64,000 nt of DNA from Pycnococcus provasolii (lineage: Eukaryota; Chlorophyta; Pseudoscourfieldiophyceae; Pseudoscourfieldiales; Pycnococcaceae): positions 1,054,001 through 1,118,000 of the forward strand of contig OW568865.1 of the NCBI GenBank assembly GCA_938743325.2, in the 5' to 3' direction. The position numbers and the translations under genes were made by a program. Positions 27,501 to 39,500 of this stretch are shown here, piece by piece. The notes below the pieces were generated by a model. It was not told the origin of the DNA, did not search any database, and saw only the letters and a program-made list of their open reading frames with translations. Each line of letters starts with the position of its first letter. Position 1 is the first letter of the stretch.

Positions 27501-30500
27501 AACGACGTGCGAGACCATTCCCGCAGCCACCATTGTGCTCGAATCCATCGGCGTGACCGAAAGAAGCATGGACGCCGCTCGGCGCCATCCACCGCGAAGT
27601 GCACGTGGAACGTTGTACGACGAGCCGACACCAGGCGTCAGACCCACGCCAAGGAAGTTGAAAGCCATGCTCGCATCGTCGCTCGCGACGCGTACGTCGC
27701 TCCAAAGGCTCAGCGCCATGCCCGCGCCGATCGCACGGCCGTGCACCGCGGTGACGATGAGCGGATTGCGCCTTCTCATTCCCGGATCTTCGAAAAGCCG
27801 CGAGAATGTGCGATACAGCCGAAACAGTTCCGCGGCATTCTGTGCCGTCGTCTTCGCCTGAATCGCCGCATGTCCTTTGGCACCCGTCAGTCTTCCACCC
27901 GTGCAGAAGTGCTCGTCCCGAGACAGAACCACAATCGCTCGCACTGTCCCGGCGTCCGCAAGCCGTGCAATTGTCGCGAGGTGGACCTCCATCTCGGGGA
28001 TCACCTCTAGCTCGAGATGTCGGCTGAGGAGAGCAAGCACAGCCACGCCCGTGGACTCGTTCACCTCCAACACAACGTGCTGATTCGCGTCTTTGCTGCT
28101 GCTGGATGATGAGCCGTGCAGCAATTCCGACATAAGCGCATAGCCATCCTCCACCGAAGCCACTGGAAGCTGCGCCTTCGCAGAGGCAACGAGTGGCGCG
28201 TACAGGCGTAGGTGCTCTTTCTGAGCTGCAAGCACCGATTCACGCTCGTTCGCGTCAGCGTATCTCTGAATGTCCATTCTGCCGTTGCGTGCCAGAATCG
28301 TTTGCAAGACAGCCTGCGCAAGCGGCGATGGCGACGTGGTATCATCGACTTTGTGGATCATGTGAACATCAGCCCGTGCAAGCGATGCGTCGGCGACATG
28401 AATCAAGGCGCTAGCCCACCAAACATCGCAACCGCCGTCACGAATCGTGCATGGTGCTGGAATGTCTGCAATGACATGTCCAGCATGTGAGGCGAGCTGC
28501 GCAATGAATTCGCAGCTCCATGCTCCATCATCTTGTCCATCGCGTTCATCCAGCCTGCTGTCTTCGTACACCACCACGAGTGCGGCGGTGCGATTGGCCG
28601 GGTTGGTGCGTGCACGCATCAAGGCTCTTGTTGCAGCGCGCGAACGGTTGGGATTGAACGTGATCTCGAGCATGCGAGGCATTTCCTCGGAGATGACGTG
28701 TACAATACCATCATCATCATCATCAGACGTCTCCAACATCATAGTCTGTGTCAACATGCTCTCGAGAGCTGCAAATATCGCGCATGAGCCATTCTCCAAA
28801 CTGATGCGTGGGATACGCGCGAGTCGTAGAATCTCGGCACGGTGATTTACCGTCACCGTCACATCATCCGCCACCTCGTGCACAATACCGTGATCAAGAA
28901 GCGTCTCATGCGTAGCTGCATGATAGCCAAGCGCCACTGCGGCCATCGCGGCATCCGTCGTCACAATCTCCGCAAGTCGCATTGCATTGATTGTGCCAAG
29001 CATGGTCGGCTCCGGCGAAGAGGCGTGAGCACAAAGAAGTCTCGGAGAGTCGTTCTTCGATGCGATGCGCCACGTCGCATGCATGAAACAAAATGCTTGT
29101 AGCTCGCTCAGCGTTGACTCGCTTCGATCTTCCCCACGCGCGTTCGAGACAATCGCACACAAAGCGTGCACGCGCGTGTTGCACATGACGTGATGCAGAC
29201 GAAGTAGGCGCTTGCAAAAAGCATGCGTTGTGCTCACCACTGGAGGAGTCTCCGCATTTCCTCCACCGCTGTGCAATTCAAGCACGATCGTTGCGAAATC
29301 TGATTGTGCAGCATGCTCCACGAGTTCGAGCACGCCCAGGGGAATGCACGTCGATGCGAACGGGATTTGAATGCGAATGACTCCGTTGTCTGCACCCGCA
29401 ACCAGCCAGTCGCTTTGGTAATCGCCGTCGTTTTCTCCTTCAACCCTGGGCTGTGTTAACCATGCCACGGCACGGGCCTCGCGTAAAACATCTGGCAGCG
29501 ACATATCGGCTACCACAGATCTACGCTCGTGCTCGCGCCAGAGCACGTCGTCAGTAGTGCTTGCGACGAAGGCGGGAGCATTGTCCTGTGCTGCATCGTC
29601 ACTTTTGCACAATAAATTAAGCGCGTGCTCGAGACGATCCTCCCCTGGCCTCTCGACGACGTGCCGCAGACGAGCTGTACGGAGCAGAGCGCCTTCTCCA
29701 GCACTTTCGAGCTTCTCACGCCAGAAAGCCTCATCCTGGTTGGAATGCTCGGCCACGAGTGACTCGGAGCCTAGGAATGCCTTCCATCCTGCGGGAATCA
29801 CATCTATGTCACCGCACAGCATGGCTTGCACTTTTGACGCTGCGGCAGCACCACATCGGCGATAGACTTCAGTGTATGCCGCACCACACCAAAGCATATC
29901 AATGGGAAAAGCACCTCTGTCTCTGCTGCACTCATCTGACCATGTCACATTCGTGGGAAGCACCGCGCCAACATCGCAAGAAGCAAGCACAAGGATGTGC
30001 CTTGCATCCAGTGCTGTGTGATCCACAAACACGGCAATCGTTGGCACGGGCAGCGCTCTCATTGCGTGCACGAATTGACGAATCGTCAGTGCCCATGTCT
30101 GCACGTCGGCCTCCTCCTCAGCTTCCTGTTGTTCTTGCTGCTGCTGTCCATCAGCATGTGATCCAATCTGTACCAAAACACCGCGCAGGTTGACGTGGTG
30201 ATGGCGTCGGTGACGTCGTCGAGGGGAAGCGAGCGTCTCCATGATTTCAATGCCACGACGCCACGATGCGAGAGAGTTCAACGGCATGGGTATGGTGACG
30301 ACAGGTGGCAGTGAGTCCAAGTCTACGACGCTCGACGTCGGCGCACTTGCCGCATCAACACCTCTTCTTTCGTGAAGCCAAGATGCAATCGCCTCCTCCG
30401 CCACCGCCGCATCTGGCACCACCATGTCGACAAATCCAGCCGCGTGACATGTCTCGGCATCCCACGTGGTGCCTGCGCCAGCCCAGCGCTGCACGACGCG

Positions 30501-33500
30501 AGGTGCAAGTCGCCGCGCAAGCGCAAGTGACACAACGCCAGGCAGAAGCCCACGAGTCACCTCAGGGAGCCCGACATCCGCCGTCGCTTCGACAACCGCG
30601 AAGTCGGCGAGCGCGGGAAACATCGTACCTCCACCTCGCGTGCGGCCGCGCAGCACACACGCCATCGGAACGGAAGCTTCGTCCGCCAGCGCCTCGAGCG
30701 CTGCGCCAAATGCCTGTAGTCCGCTGACAAAACCAGCAGCCCCTCGCGAAGGATCACCGCCGAGGCAAAAGTCGCCGCCCGAACGGTCGGACGCCGTGAG
30801 CACGAGCGCGCGCACACCGCTCTGCTCGTCTGCATATGTCGCAAGCGCGGTGAGATGCTCCAATAAAGCCTCAGTTAGCAGAGCGGTGTGCCACCTCACC
30901 CACACAGCTCCCGTGATGGTGTCGTACGAAATCTCAGCGTCGTCCGTCTCAAGACTCGCTCGCCGCTTGTCATCTCCTTGGAGCCAAGCGAGCAGGCGAA
31001 CGACGTGCGATGATACCGACGTCTCCTCAGCTTTGCTGTCCTCATCAGCCCTACTCAACTTTGGATGAGCGTAGACGACACCTGCAAGACGAGCGGACGA
31101 CTCGGCGTCCGCCAACTCGACGTCGTACGTTGACGCCGACTCCTCGCCATGCACAGCCAGGCTCAGCCAAGACGAGGACTTTGACGTGGAAGGCGGTGCC
31201 TGCCACTGCACCACCTCCGCCGCGTGCGGGATGAGCACGGAGGATGGGTCAGCCGACAGCGACGCAGCGATGTGTGCTCCAGCTGCGAGAACGTGCACAT
31301 GCCATCCCACGATGCCATCGGCGCGGGAGATTCCTGGTTCGTCCTGCCGCAAAAAGGCCCGCGCGAATGAGCCCGAATCCAACGTGGCACCGTGATTTGC
31401 ATGGCCCACGTGACACCACGCCGCGATGGCAAGTTGCAGTTTCGAGTCCCTCGCGAGCGAGTGCGGCGCGCACTTTTCCGCCGCGCGCCATGCGTGGTGA
31501 GGCGGCGCCGTGCTGTTTGCGTGCAAGAATGCAGCCTTCGTGTTGGTGCGCACGAACGTCGTGCGCAGCAAAAGGTTCGCCTTCTTGCCGCTTTCGTCCG
31601 AGTCGAGCGAATGTGGCGACGACGGCGACGACGTGACTTCCACTACAGCTGACACCGTCGTGCTGATTGTCGCGTGCACCACGTCACGTCCGTCGAACGA
31701 ACCAACGTGGCTGGCAAATACAAGAGCGCATGCGTGAAAGGCTGCATCGGGCACGGACAGGCTCTCGACGGCCGCGAAGGCCAGCTCAATCCAGGCGGTT
31801 GGCGCCATCGCCGCAGCTGTTCGACTGTTAAGGTTATCGACGTTCGGTGACGACACGGCGTCAAGAAAGCGCGATACCGCATTCATGCGAAATGCGACGC
31901 GGCGGCTCGACGGCACGTATCTCTCAGATTCCACGGCGGCTGGCATGCGGCAGGCGCGAGCTGCTAGGGCGCAGCGCTTCTGGCGAAGCGTCGTTTTATG
32001 GCGCGTGTACCGGCCGATTGTCTCCGACACATCGCGCGGCTTCGTCGCGCACTTTGCAACGGCGTGCGCGTTGACTCCGCTCATGCCGAAGCTGCTCGTA
32101 CCACAAATCGCGCTTTCTGGTGAGCTTGAAGGGCAGCTTGCAGCATGCTGTCGACTGCCCATGACACAGATGCCAGCCTTGGAAGCTGCATCAAGTGTCT
32201 GTGTGACAAGCGGATTCATGTCACGAAGTGATGCAAACGGGGGCCGCATCGCGCCGAGTATCATCGCGAGCGCGAGCAGAGCGCCGGTAAGTCCCGCCGA
32301 GCTTTCCGTATGTCCGACGCTAGCCTTGGACGAGCCTATCGCAGCTGTCACACCGCCGGACAGCGCATCAGCAAGCGCCTTCGTCTCGATCGGGTCACCG
32401 AGCGACGTTCCCGTTCCGTGAAGGCTGATAGCGTCCGCCGATGTCGCTGTGGAATCCACTCGTGCCGCCTGCTCAAACGCCGCACCAAGCAAGCTTGTCT
32501 GCGCTGGCCCATTCGGCGAGGTGAGACTGCTGCTCCTGCCATCCTCGTTCACCGCCGTGCCCAGCAGGACTCCCACCATCTGCGTCGTCGTCGTCATCGT
32601 CGTCGTGGCGTCATCGCGCGCGAGAAGCATGCATGCAACTGCCTCCGATCGCCCGTATCCATCCGCCTCCACCGCAAACGTCTTGCAGCGACCATCGGCG
32701 CTGAGAGCCTGCAGGGCCGCTATACCACACGTGTTCTCGACGAGCTGCATCAGATTCGTGCCGCCAGAGAGCACATGTGGATCCGTTCCGCGCACGCCGA
32801 GGTGCGTGGTGACAAGCGAGCTTGAGCATGCCGTATCTAGCGCGACGCATGCACCAACGAGGTTGAACGTGAATGACAGCCGACCAGCCAAGAAGCTGTG
32901 CCCAGAGCCAGTGCCAGCATAGCTCGACCCGATACCTAGCGACATCTTCCACAGCAATTGTGCGTACTCTGCAGGCCACATCGAGCCCACATAAATTCCC
33001 GTCGCGGTGGGTGGCATGGCGTGCGCACCATCGTCGTACACGGCAAACGCCTGCTGCACGAGTGTCATCAAAAGGCGATGCTGAGGATCCATGGCATTCG
33101 CCTCGGGTGTACTTATGCCGAATGCCGCTGCGTCGAATACAGCCCACTCATTCAAAAAGAAGCCGCCGAGGCGCGTGTTGCACGTCATCTGGCCTTGACG
33201 AGGCTTCGGCGAGTAGTAGGCCTCCGCGTCCCAACGCTCGAACGGCGTGCGACACTGCACATCGAAGCGCATGTTACTGCTCACTGGAGCGAAGCCAGGG
33301 CTGCAAGATGCACGCACGGAATCCGGCGACGATTTGGTGCCACCATCTGCCGCGGCGAAGCCACGACTGCGCAGCTGCTCGGGGTACTGGCTTGCAGTCG
33401 TGGCGATGTACCACGAGGATGTGTGCGCCGTGCTTTCACTCCTTGTCCTTGAAGTTGTGCGAATAAGTGCAGCAGCCGGCAGCAGGAGATCGCTCGCGTG

Positions 33501-36500
33501 CTGCATGATGTGGCGTGTCGTAGGAAAGTCAAACACGAGTGTCGCAGGCATGGGTACGCCGAGCAATTCTTCCAAGCCTCGGCTTAACGCCGTTGCCGCG
33601 AGACTGTCCACGCCCGCATCCATCAGTGGAGCATCGAGTCCTGGTGGCGATGCACTGCCGACAGCCTCCGCGACAAGCGCCGGGATGCGCTCGAGGGTTT
33701 GTCTAACGCGCGCTTGATCGGCTGCCGTAAACGTATCGCCGACGATGATGGATGACGAACCAGAGATGCGATTGGCGGAGAAGCTTGGCTCCTCAGCACA
33801 CGGCAGATTCTCGTACAAAGTGGAGCGGAGGCTGGCTAGTGGCAAGAATCGCTGCCACACGAAGGATGATGCTGCGAACACACATCCATCTCCACTCATC
33901 ATAGATCGCGTGTCGTCAACAGCCATCAGCAGGTGAGCAATGACGGTGAGGCCAGCGCTGGGGGTTACCACGCCTACTCCTGCGGCACGAGCAGCATCCG
34001 TCACCGCAGTGTCCGCCATGCCGTCGGCGAGCTCCACCCATGGACCCCACTGGACGCTCGAAGCTAGGCAAGTCCCAGCGTCTCGCATAAGCAGAATGCG
34101 AGCATCCAGTGCGGCATTCGCCGCAGCATACGAGCTCTGTCCGGCGTTAGAAACGAGTGTTGCGGCACTGCTGAAGGCGATGACACGGCTAAGTGGTGCT
34201 GCGTGAGTACCCACGCCAAGCACCTGCTCTGCCACCCGCACCTTGCTCGCCCAGCTCAAGCGCCAGTGGGATGGTGTCTGACGAAGAATGGAAGCGTCAA
34301 GCTTTGCGCCGGCACAAAGCAAGACCGTGCATATGCCGCGAAGCGTACCCTTGACCGCCAGACGAGCTTGCTCGCCGGAGGCGGCGTCCGTGCGCATGGT
34401 GGCTACAAGTGTATCGCGGTTGGCCAGCGAGCTATTGGCTACGCCTTTCTTGCCTTCACCACTGCGGCCTGAGCGGCTCGTCAGCACTATCGTGCGAAGT
34501 TTGCAGAATGAGTCATCTGCCATCATCTTCGCAACCACCTGTCCAATGGCACCCGTTCCACCTTGAATGACCGACCGACGAGTGCGTTCTCTGCACGCTC
34601 TTGAGTTCGTGCAATGGACCCGTTCTGGCAGTCGCAGGCTGAGCGTCTTGCTGAGCGCTGTGCTGGCACGCACTGCGAACAAACCCTCCTCTGCTTTAGG
34701 TACTCGAATAGTCGTTGGCACATCACCTTTCGTTGAAAGACGGATCGTTGGCCATGCCACACTACGCTGCATCTTTTGGACGTTTGCTATGTCCACGTCG
34801 AGCGATTGGTATGCGTCAGCACGAATGCGACGTTCGACGAGTGCCACGCTGAGCACAGAGTCTATGGCCACGGCATCCTCAAAGTGCGGAGAGCCAGACA
34901 AGCTTGGAGACGGCGACGTCATCCAGCCTCCGAGCGATCCTTGCGATGCGATGGTTCTTAGGCTGATGCGCACCACATCGCGAATGCTGGTGAGAAGTTG
35001 CGCAAGATTCATTGCCGCATTCGACTGTCTTGCCGCAAACGTGGGAGCATAAGGTCCCACAATTCTCGGTAGAGATTGGCTTGTAAGGCGTGCGCGCCAG
35101 GTAATAGAGTATGCTGTGAGCTGTTCCACTCCTGGCGTGGTGTGATCATCAGCGTTCCTGCTGGCCACCTTCATTACAAGGCTATTGGCCGTGACCGCCA
35201 CATTACCACCTTGTACGATTCGATGGTCCGTCGTGTCATCAATCCCATGAACACTGACTCGCGCTCTACCGACGGACAGAGAACTTGCAATGGTCAGCAT
35301 TCCAAGCGATGCCGGGATCTTTGCGGAGATATTGTTCGTGCCATCCATAGACATCAACGACTCAGATTCGGTGAGCATTGCAGCCTGAAAAGCCGCGTCA
35401 AGCAGTGAGGGATGCGTGAGGAATCCGCTGCGTGCGTGGCTGTGCTCCGGCTTCACGCGTACAAGAGCACTTCCACCACGTTCTAAAATACGCAAACAAT
35501 GCAGGCTCTGAAAAGCTGCTCCATATTCCAATGACTTTGAGGCTCTTGCATATGCGTAAATCACAGAGGCGCTCACGGGCAATCCAATAGCGGTGCAATC
35601 ACGCAGCAGTCCCTGTGCAGTCTCGTTCTGAGCAGGTTGGCGATGCAGTGCGGCGGATGCTGCAGGTACGATCGCCCGGCGAATGCTCGTGCATGCGCGA
35701 AGTCGATCGCTCGTGCTAAGTAGAAGTGTGCCGGTGGGTAGGCTGACATCTGCGCAAAGACGTCGCTCTGTCGCAAGATTCACAGGAGCAACGAAACTCG
35801 TGCCAACGATGCCTGGGCTAGACATCGTCGTAGTATCTTCCGCCGTGTATGCAAGCCAAAACGCGATATCCAGCAGCGCCGCCGCGGGAAGCAGAGGTAC
35901 TCCAGCGACGATGTGATCACGTAGAAACGCATATGATGGAACATCGCGTAGATCCGCCGAAGACACCGAAACGTAGGGTGCTTCGCACGGCAAGGGACTT
36001 GGTGGTGGCAACGGCGCATCGGAAAGCTGCGACACGGCTAGCGCATGCATTTCCATGTTTGATATCCAGAAGAATCGCGGATGGTACACGCGTCGCACCG
36101 ACGATGCAACGACGCAATTTTTGTGTGTTCGCGCCAATGCCACATTGGCATTGGTTCCCTGGAAGGCAAAGGCGCTCACGCCACCCGCGGCACACGTTCC
36201 TTGCTCGTATCTTCCAAGGTGCTGGCGCGCAAGATATGCGTAGGACGACGCAGTGGTGACTCCACTCTCTGGAAGACTCGCGGCCACAAAAGCGTTCACA
36301 CTTCGCAGGTGGATGATTGCCTCGTTCGCGGTATCATCGAGGCGTAAAGCAAGAGCAGCCAAGCCCACGCCGCCACTTGCCGGCTCGGCGTGTCCCCATG
36401 CGCTCTTCCGCGCGGCGAGGCTGACGCTCTCCGCTCTGCTCGCCATTAGCACGGCTGCAGCCACGGCACCAACCTCAATCGGGTCGCCGAGCGGCGTTCC

Positions 36501-39500
36501 CGTGCCGTGCAGATCCACGCGCATCACGCGGTCAAGCACCGATCGCAAGCTCGCCGCTAGTACACGCTGCTGTGCGGGACCGTTGGGTGCCGTGAGAGCG
36601 CTGCTGCGTCCATCCTGGTTGACTCCGGAACCTGCCACAATCACCCCACCATCACCACCACCAACTGCTGCCACCATCGTGCAAGCCTCGGATCGCACGT
36701 AGCCATCGGCACCTGCGTCGAGTGCCTTGCAGCGTCCATCAGGCGCGAGAAACCCGCCAACCTCGAAGAGGCGCGTCGTTCGGTCCATCAAAAGCAAGTT
36801 CGCGGCACCGCTCAGCAGCGAAGGTGCTGCTCCATGCGCTGCTGATCTCGCAGCATGTTCGCCCAGCGACATCGCCGTCAGCGCGCTCGAGCAGGCTGTA
36901 TCGCAGCACACGGCGGCACCGCCAAGGTTAAAGAGATAGCTCAGGCGTCCCGAGGCGACGCTGAGAAATCCACCAACTGCAGTGTGCGGCGTGATGCGTA
37001 CACCTGATGCAAGAGTCATCGGCAAATATTCGGCAGCCGCAATTCCAATCGCAACGCACGTCGTGGGGAAAGCATCCTTCTCCACGGAGGTGGAAAGCGC
37101 CTCTCCTGCACGCACGCAGAGCATTCGCTGTTGAGGATCCATGGCTCGACTCTCGCTTGTCGTGAGTCGGAAGGCGGGTGCATCGAAGTGACCGGCATTT
37201 GCGAGGAAAGTGCCAAAGCGCATGCCGCCACCTTTCGTGGTGCGGCTGCCACCATCAACATCGTGGCGAAGTAGCGGACAAACTGCAATGGCGTCTTCGC
37301 ACATTTCCTCTGTTGCGAGAGCCATGTTCGCAGTCATGTGTGCCAGCACCAAGGGTTCTGCCACCATCGCATCTCGATCCTCAGGTTTTTGCACAACTAA
37401 TTCGCCGTCTACATCCATGTCCGTCGTCAGCGTCGATGCAACGTACGCAGCAAGACTGGCGATGGACGGATAATCGAAGATCGCCGTAGCGGGAAGGCTT
37501 AGTGCCACGGCGGCGTCAGTACCGTCCCCGCCCGTGTTCAGCACTTGTCGAAGCTCCACACTTGTGAGTGAGTCGAGTCCAGCATCCATGAATGGCTCAT
37601 TGACATCAAGTTCACGGCCGAGCACCGATGCGGCTGTGCGCGAAATGTAAGCGATTGTCGCATCGAGAGTCATGTGAAGGTGATGTCGTCGGGCTGCACG
37701 TTCCTCCGTTGGTAAATCGATCTTGACGGCGATATCCTTTGATGTAGTGGTATCGCAAACATCTTGAAAGAAGGGAGCGTTGTGCACGCACACCGCTCCA
37801 GAAGCAACCAGTTTAGGAAAGTCAAACGCACTGCCAATGAGATGCAATCGGAATGTTGGGTCGAGAGTAAGAGCCAGTACGGCAAGAGCCTGGCGTTCCT
37901 GCATGAATCCAAAGCCTGCACTTTCAATTCGACTAAGCACAGACGCTGCCATTCCACCCGACTCACCGCCCCAAGCTCCGTACTGTATCGCCGAACTTGT
38001 CATGCCCGTCACAAGGCGGCAGCCGTCGAGTGTTCGTGCCATCGCCTCATTGGCAAATGCATACGTCAGCTGACCTTTATTTCCCAGAAGCCCGGCAATG
38101 CTTGAGAAGCCGACGAAGGCACACATCGGTGAAAATTGCGTCGACGCGAGCACTTCCAAGGTCGCATTTTCCTTGGGTGGTAGGACTGCACGCACACCCA
38201 AAACTCGCTGGTTTGCAAGGCTCGCATCCGCCAGAACTCCTCCAGCTTGCAGAACGGCGGCTAAGGGTGATGGCGGCGGAGATGTGCCAAGGAACATCCG
38301 CGCATCGGCACTGCATGCGGCGTTCGTGCGAGACAGTGTCACCACTGGGGCGGCGTGCTCAAGCCATGCAAGCGAACGCCGCGGTGATGCCCTTCCCGAG
38401 CGACCTGATAGCACCAGGTTGTGTACACAGGCATGCTCGACCAGCCAAAGCGCGCACACGCCACCGAGGACACCCAATCCGCCGAGGATGGCTGCCGAGT
38501 TCGCTGCAAACGCCGGAAGAGCAAATGCTCGGCCTCCTGCGCCGGCACTTTTGATTGCAATGAGCTTGCCGATGTGGGACGCCTTGGCCATGGTGCGAAG
38601 CGCAGAGCGCGTTCCGCCGACAAGAGCGAATGTCGATAGAGGCAGAGATCCAGCAGCCTCGGAGGCGTGCACATGCGCTGCAACACGGGCAATGCGCTGT
38701 TCAATCGCACTCGCGTGCATGAGATCCAGTGCCACAATATTTGCGCGCAGATCCCACCTCTCGCTTGCAATCGCGTCCGCTCGCCAGATGTTCCGCTTCG
38801 ATATCTCGGCAAACGTGCCGGTGGGTGCGAGGTTTGCCATCGTGGCTGCGACAAATCCGGTACTGGTCAGGCTGTTCAGTGCGAGCACCGTCGGAGTTTG
38901 TAAAGTGGCGAACGTTTCTGCGAAGCACGTGCTGCGACTGCTTGCAACCGCAACCGAGTCGCACGGAGATGCAAATGAGGAGGCCCATCGGCGCGCTGCC
39001 GATCGCTTCGTCGACGTTCCCGCAGATCCGTGGATGGCGAGGTGCAGGTGGCGTGCAAGCCTCGCACTCGCTAGGCCGACGCCTCCAGACACGCCGTGCA
39101 CAATCATTGCAGATGGCACAGTAGTGCGTCGCGTCATGAGCGCAAGGCAAGCATCCGCCGTGAGTGTGACGGTGGGAATGGACGCAGCTTCGCCTACACA
39201 TAGTGACGCTGGCATTGGTGCGAGCAGGCGTGCGTCAGCATCCACAACGCGCGTGCCCAGGCTGCCAAATGCCTGGCCGAAGAGCGCGGTACCCAAGGGT
39301 AGCGACGAAGACACGGCAACGGCGCCTGCGCAATCTCCGCCGGGTGCGCCAGGATCACCGGGGTATAAGTCGAGCACATTCAGCAAGTCGCGAAAATTCA
39401 AGCCCACTGCGAACACGCTGAGATGAATGGCGTGACGAGGATTGGATGGCGACGCGCAGGTGACGGGCACCGCGCGAAGGGAAGCGATGCTCCCTCGTGG

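Larger units (their letters stand above)
25449..33368 (-). other. PKS module 3: KS, degenerate DH, crotonase array, HCS, ACP4
   Basis: This is the unusual module, about 2,640 residues. The KS is complete (Cys3871, HGTGTSLGDPIE, VGHTESSAG). The following DH-like stretch lacks the HxxxGxxxxP motif. A canonical crotonase starts near residue 4505, three weak crotonase-like stretches follow, a second canonical crotonase begins near 5454, and an HCS domain spans about 5764-6210. ACP4 has Ser6260. There is no KR or ER, so the chain should carry a beta-ketone here. This matches the substrate of beta-branching cassettes, in which HCS adds an acetyl-derived carbon, ECH1 dehydrates and ECH2 decarboxylates. 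Confidence 0.85.

Noticed and set aside
26397-28010. A 537-codon plus-strand frame opposite the HCS and ECH2 domains
   Set aside because: The minus-strand frame has full catalytic motifs. This frame has none and is rich in Arg and His.
31000-32080. A possible acyltransferase between KS3 and the first ECH
   Set aside because: No GHSxG or other AT motif is visible. The stretch fits a degenerate DH in length and position.
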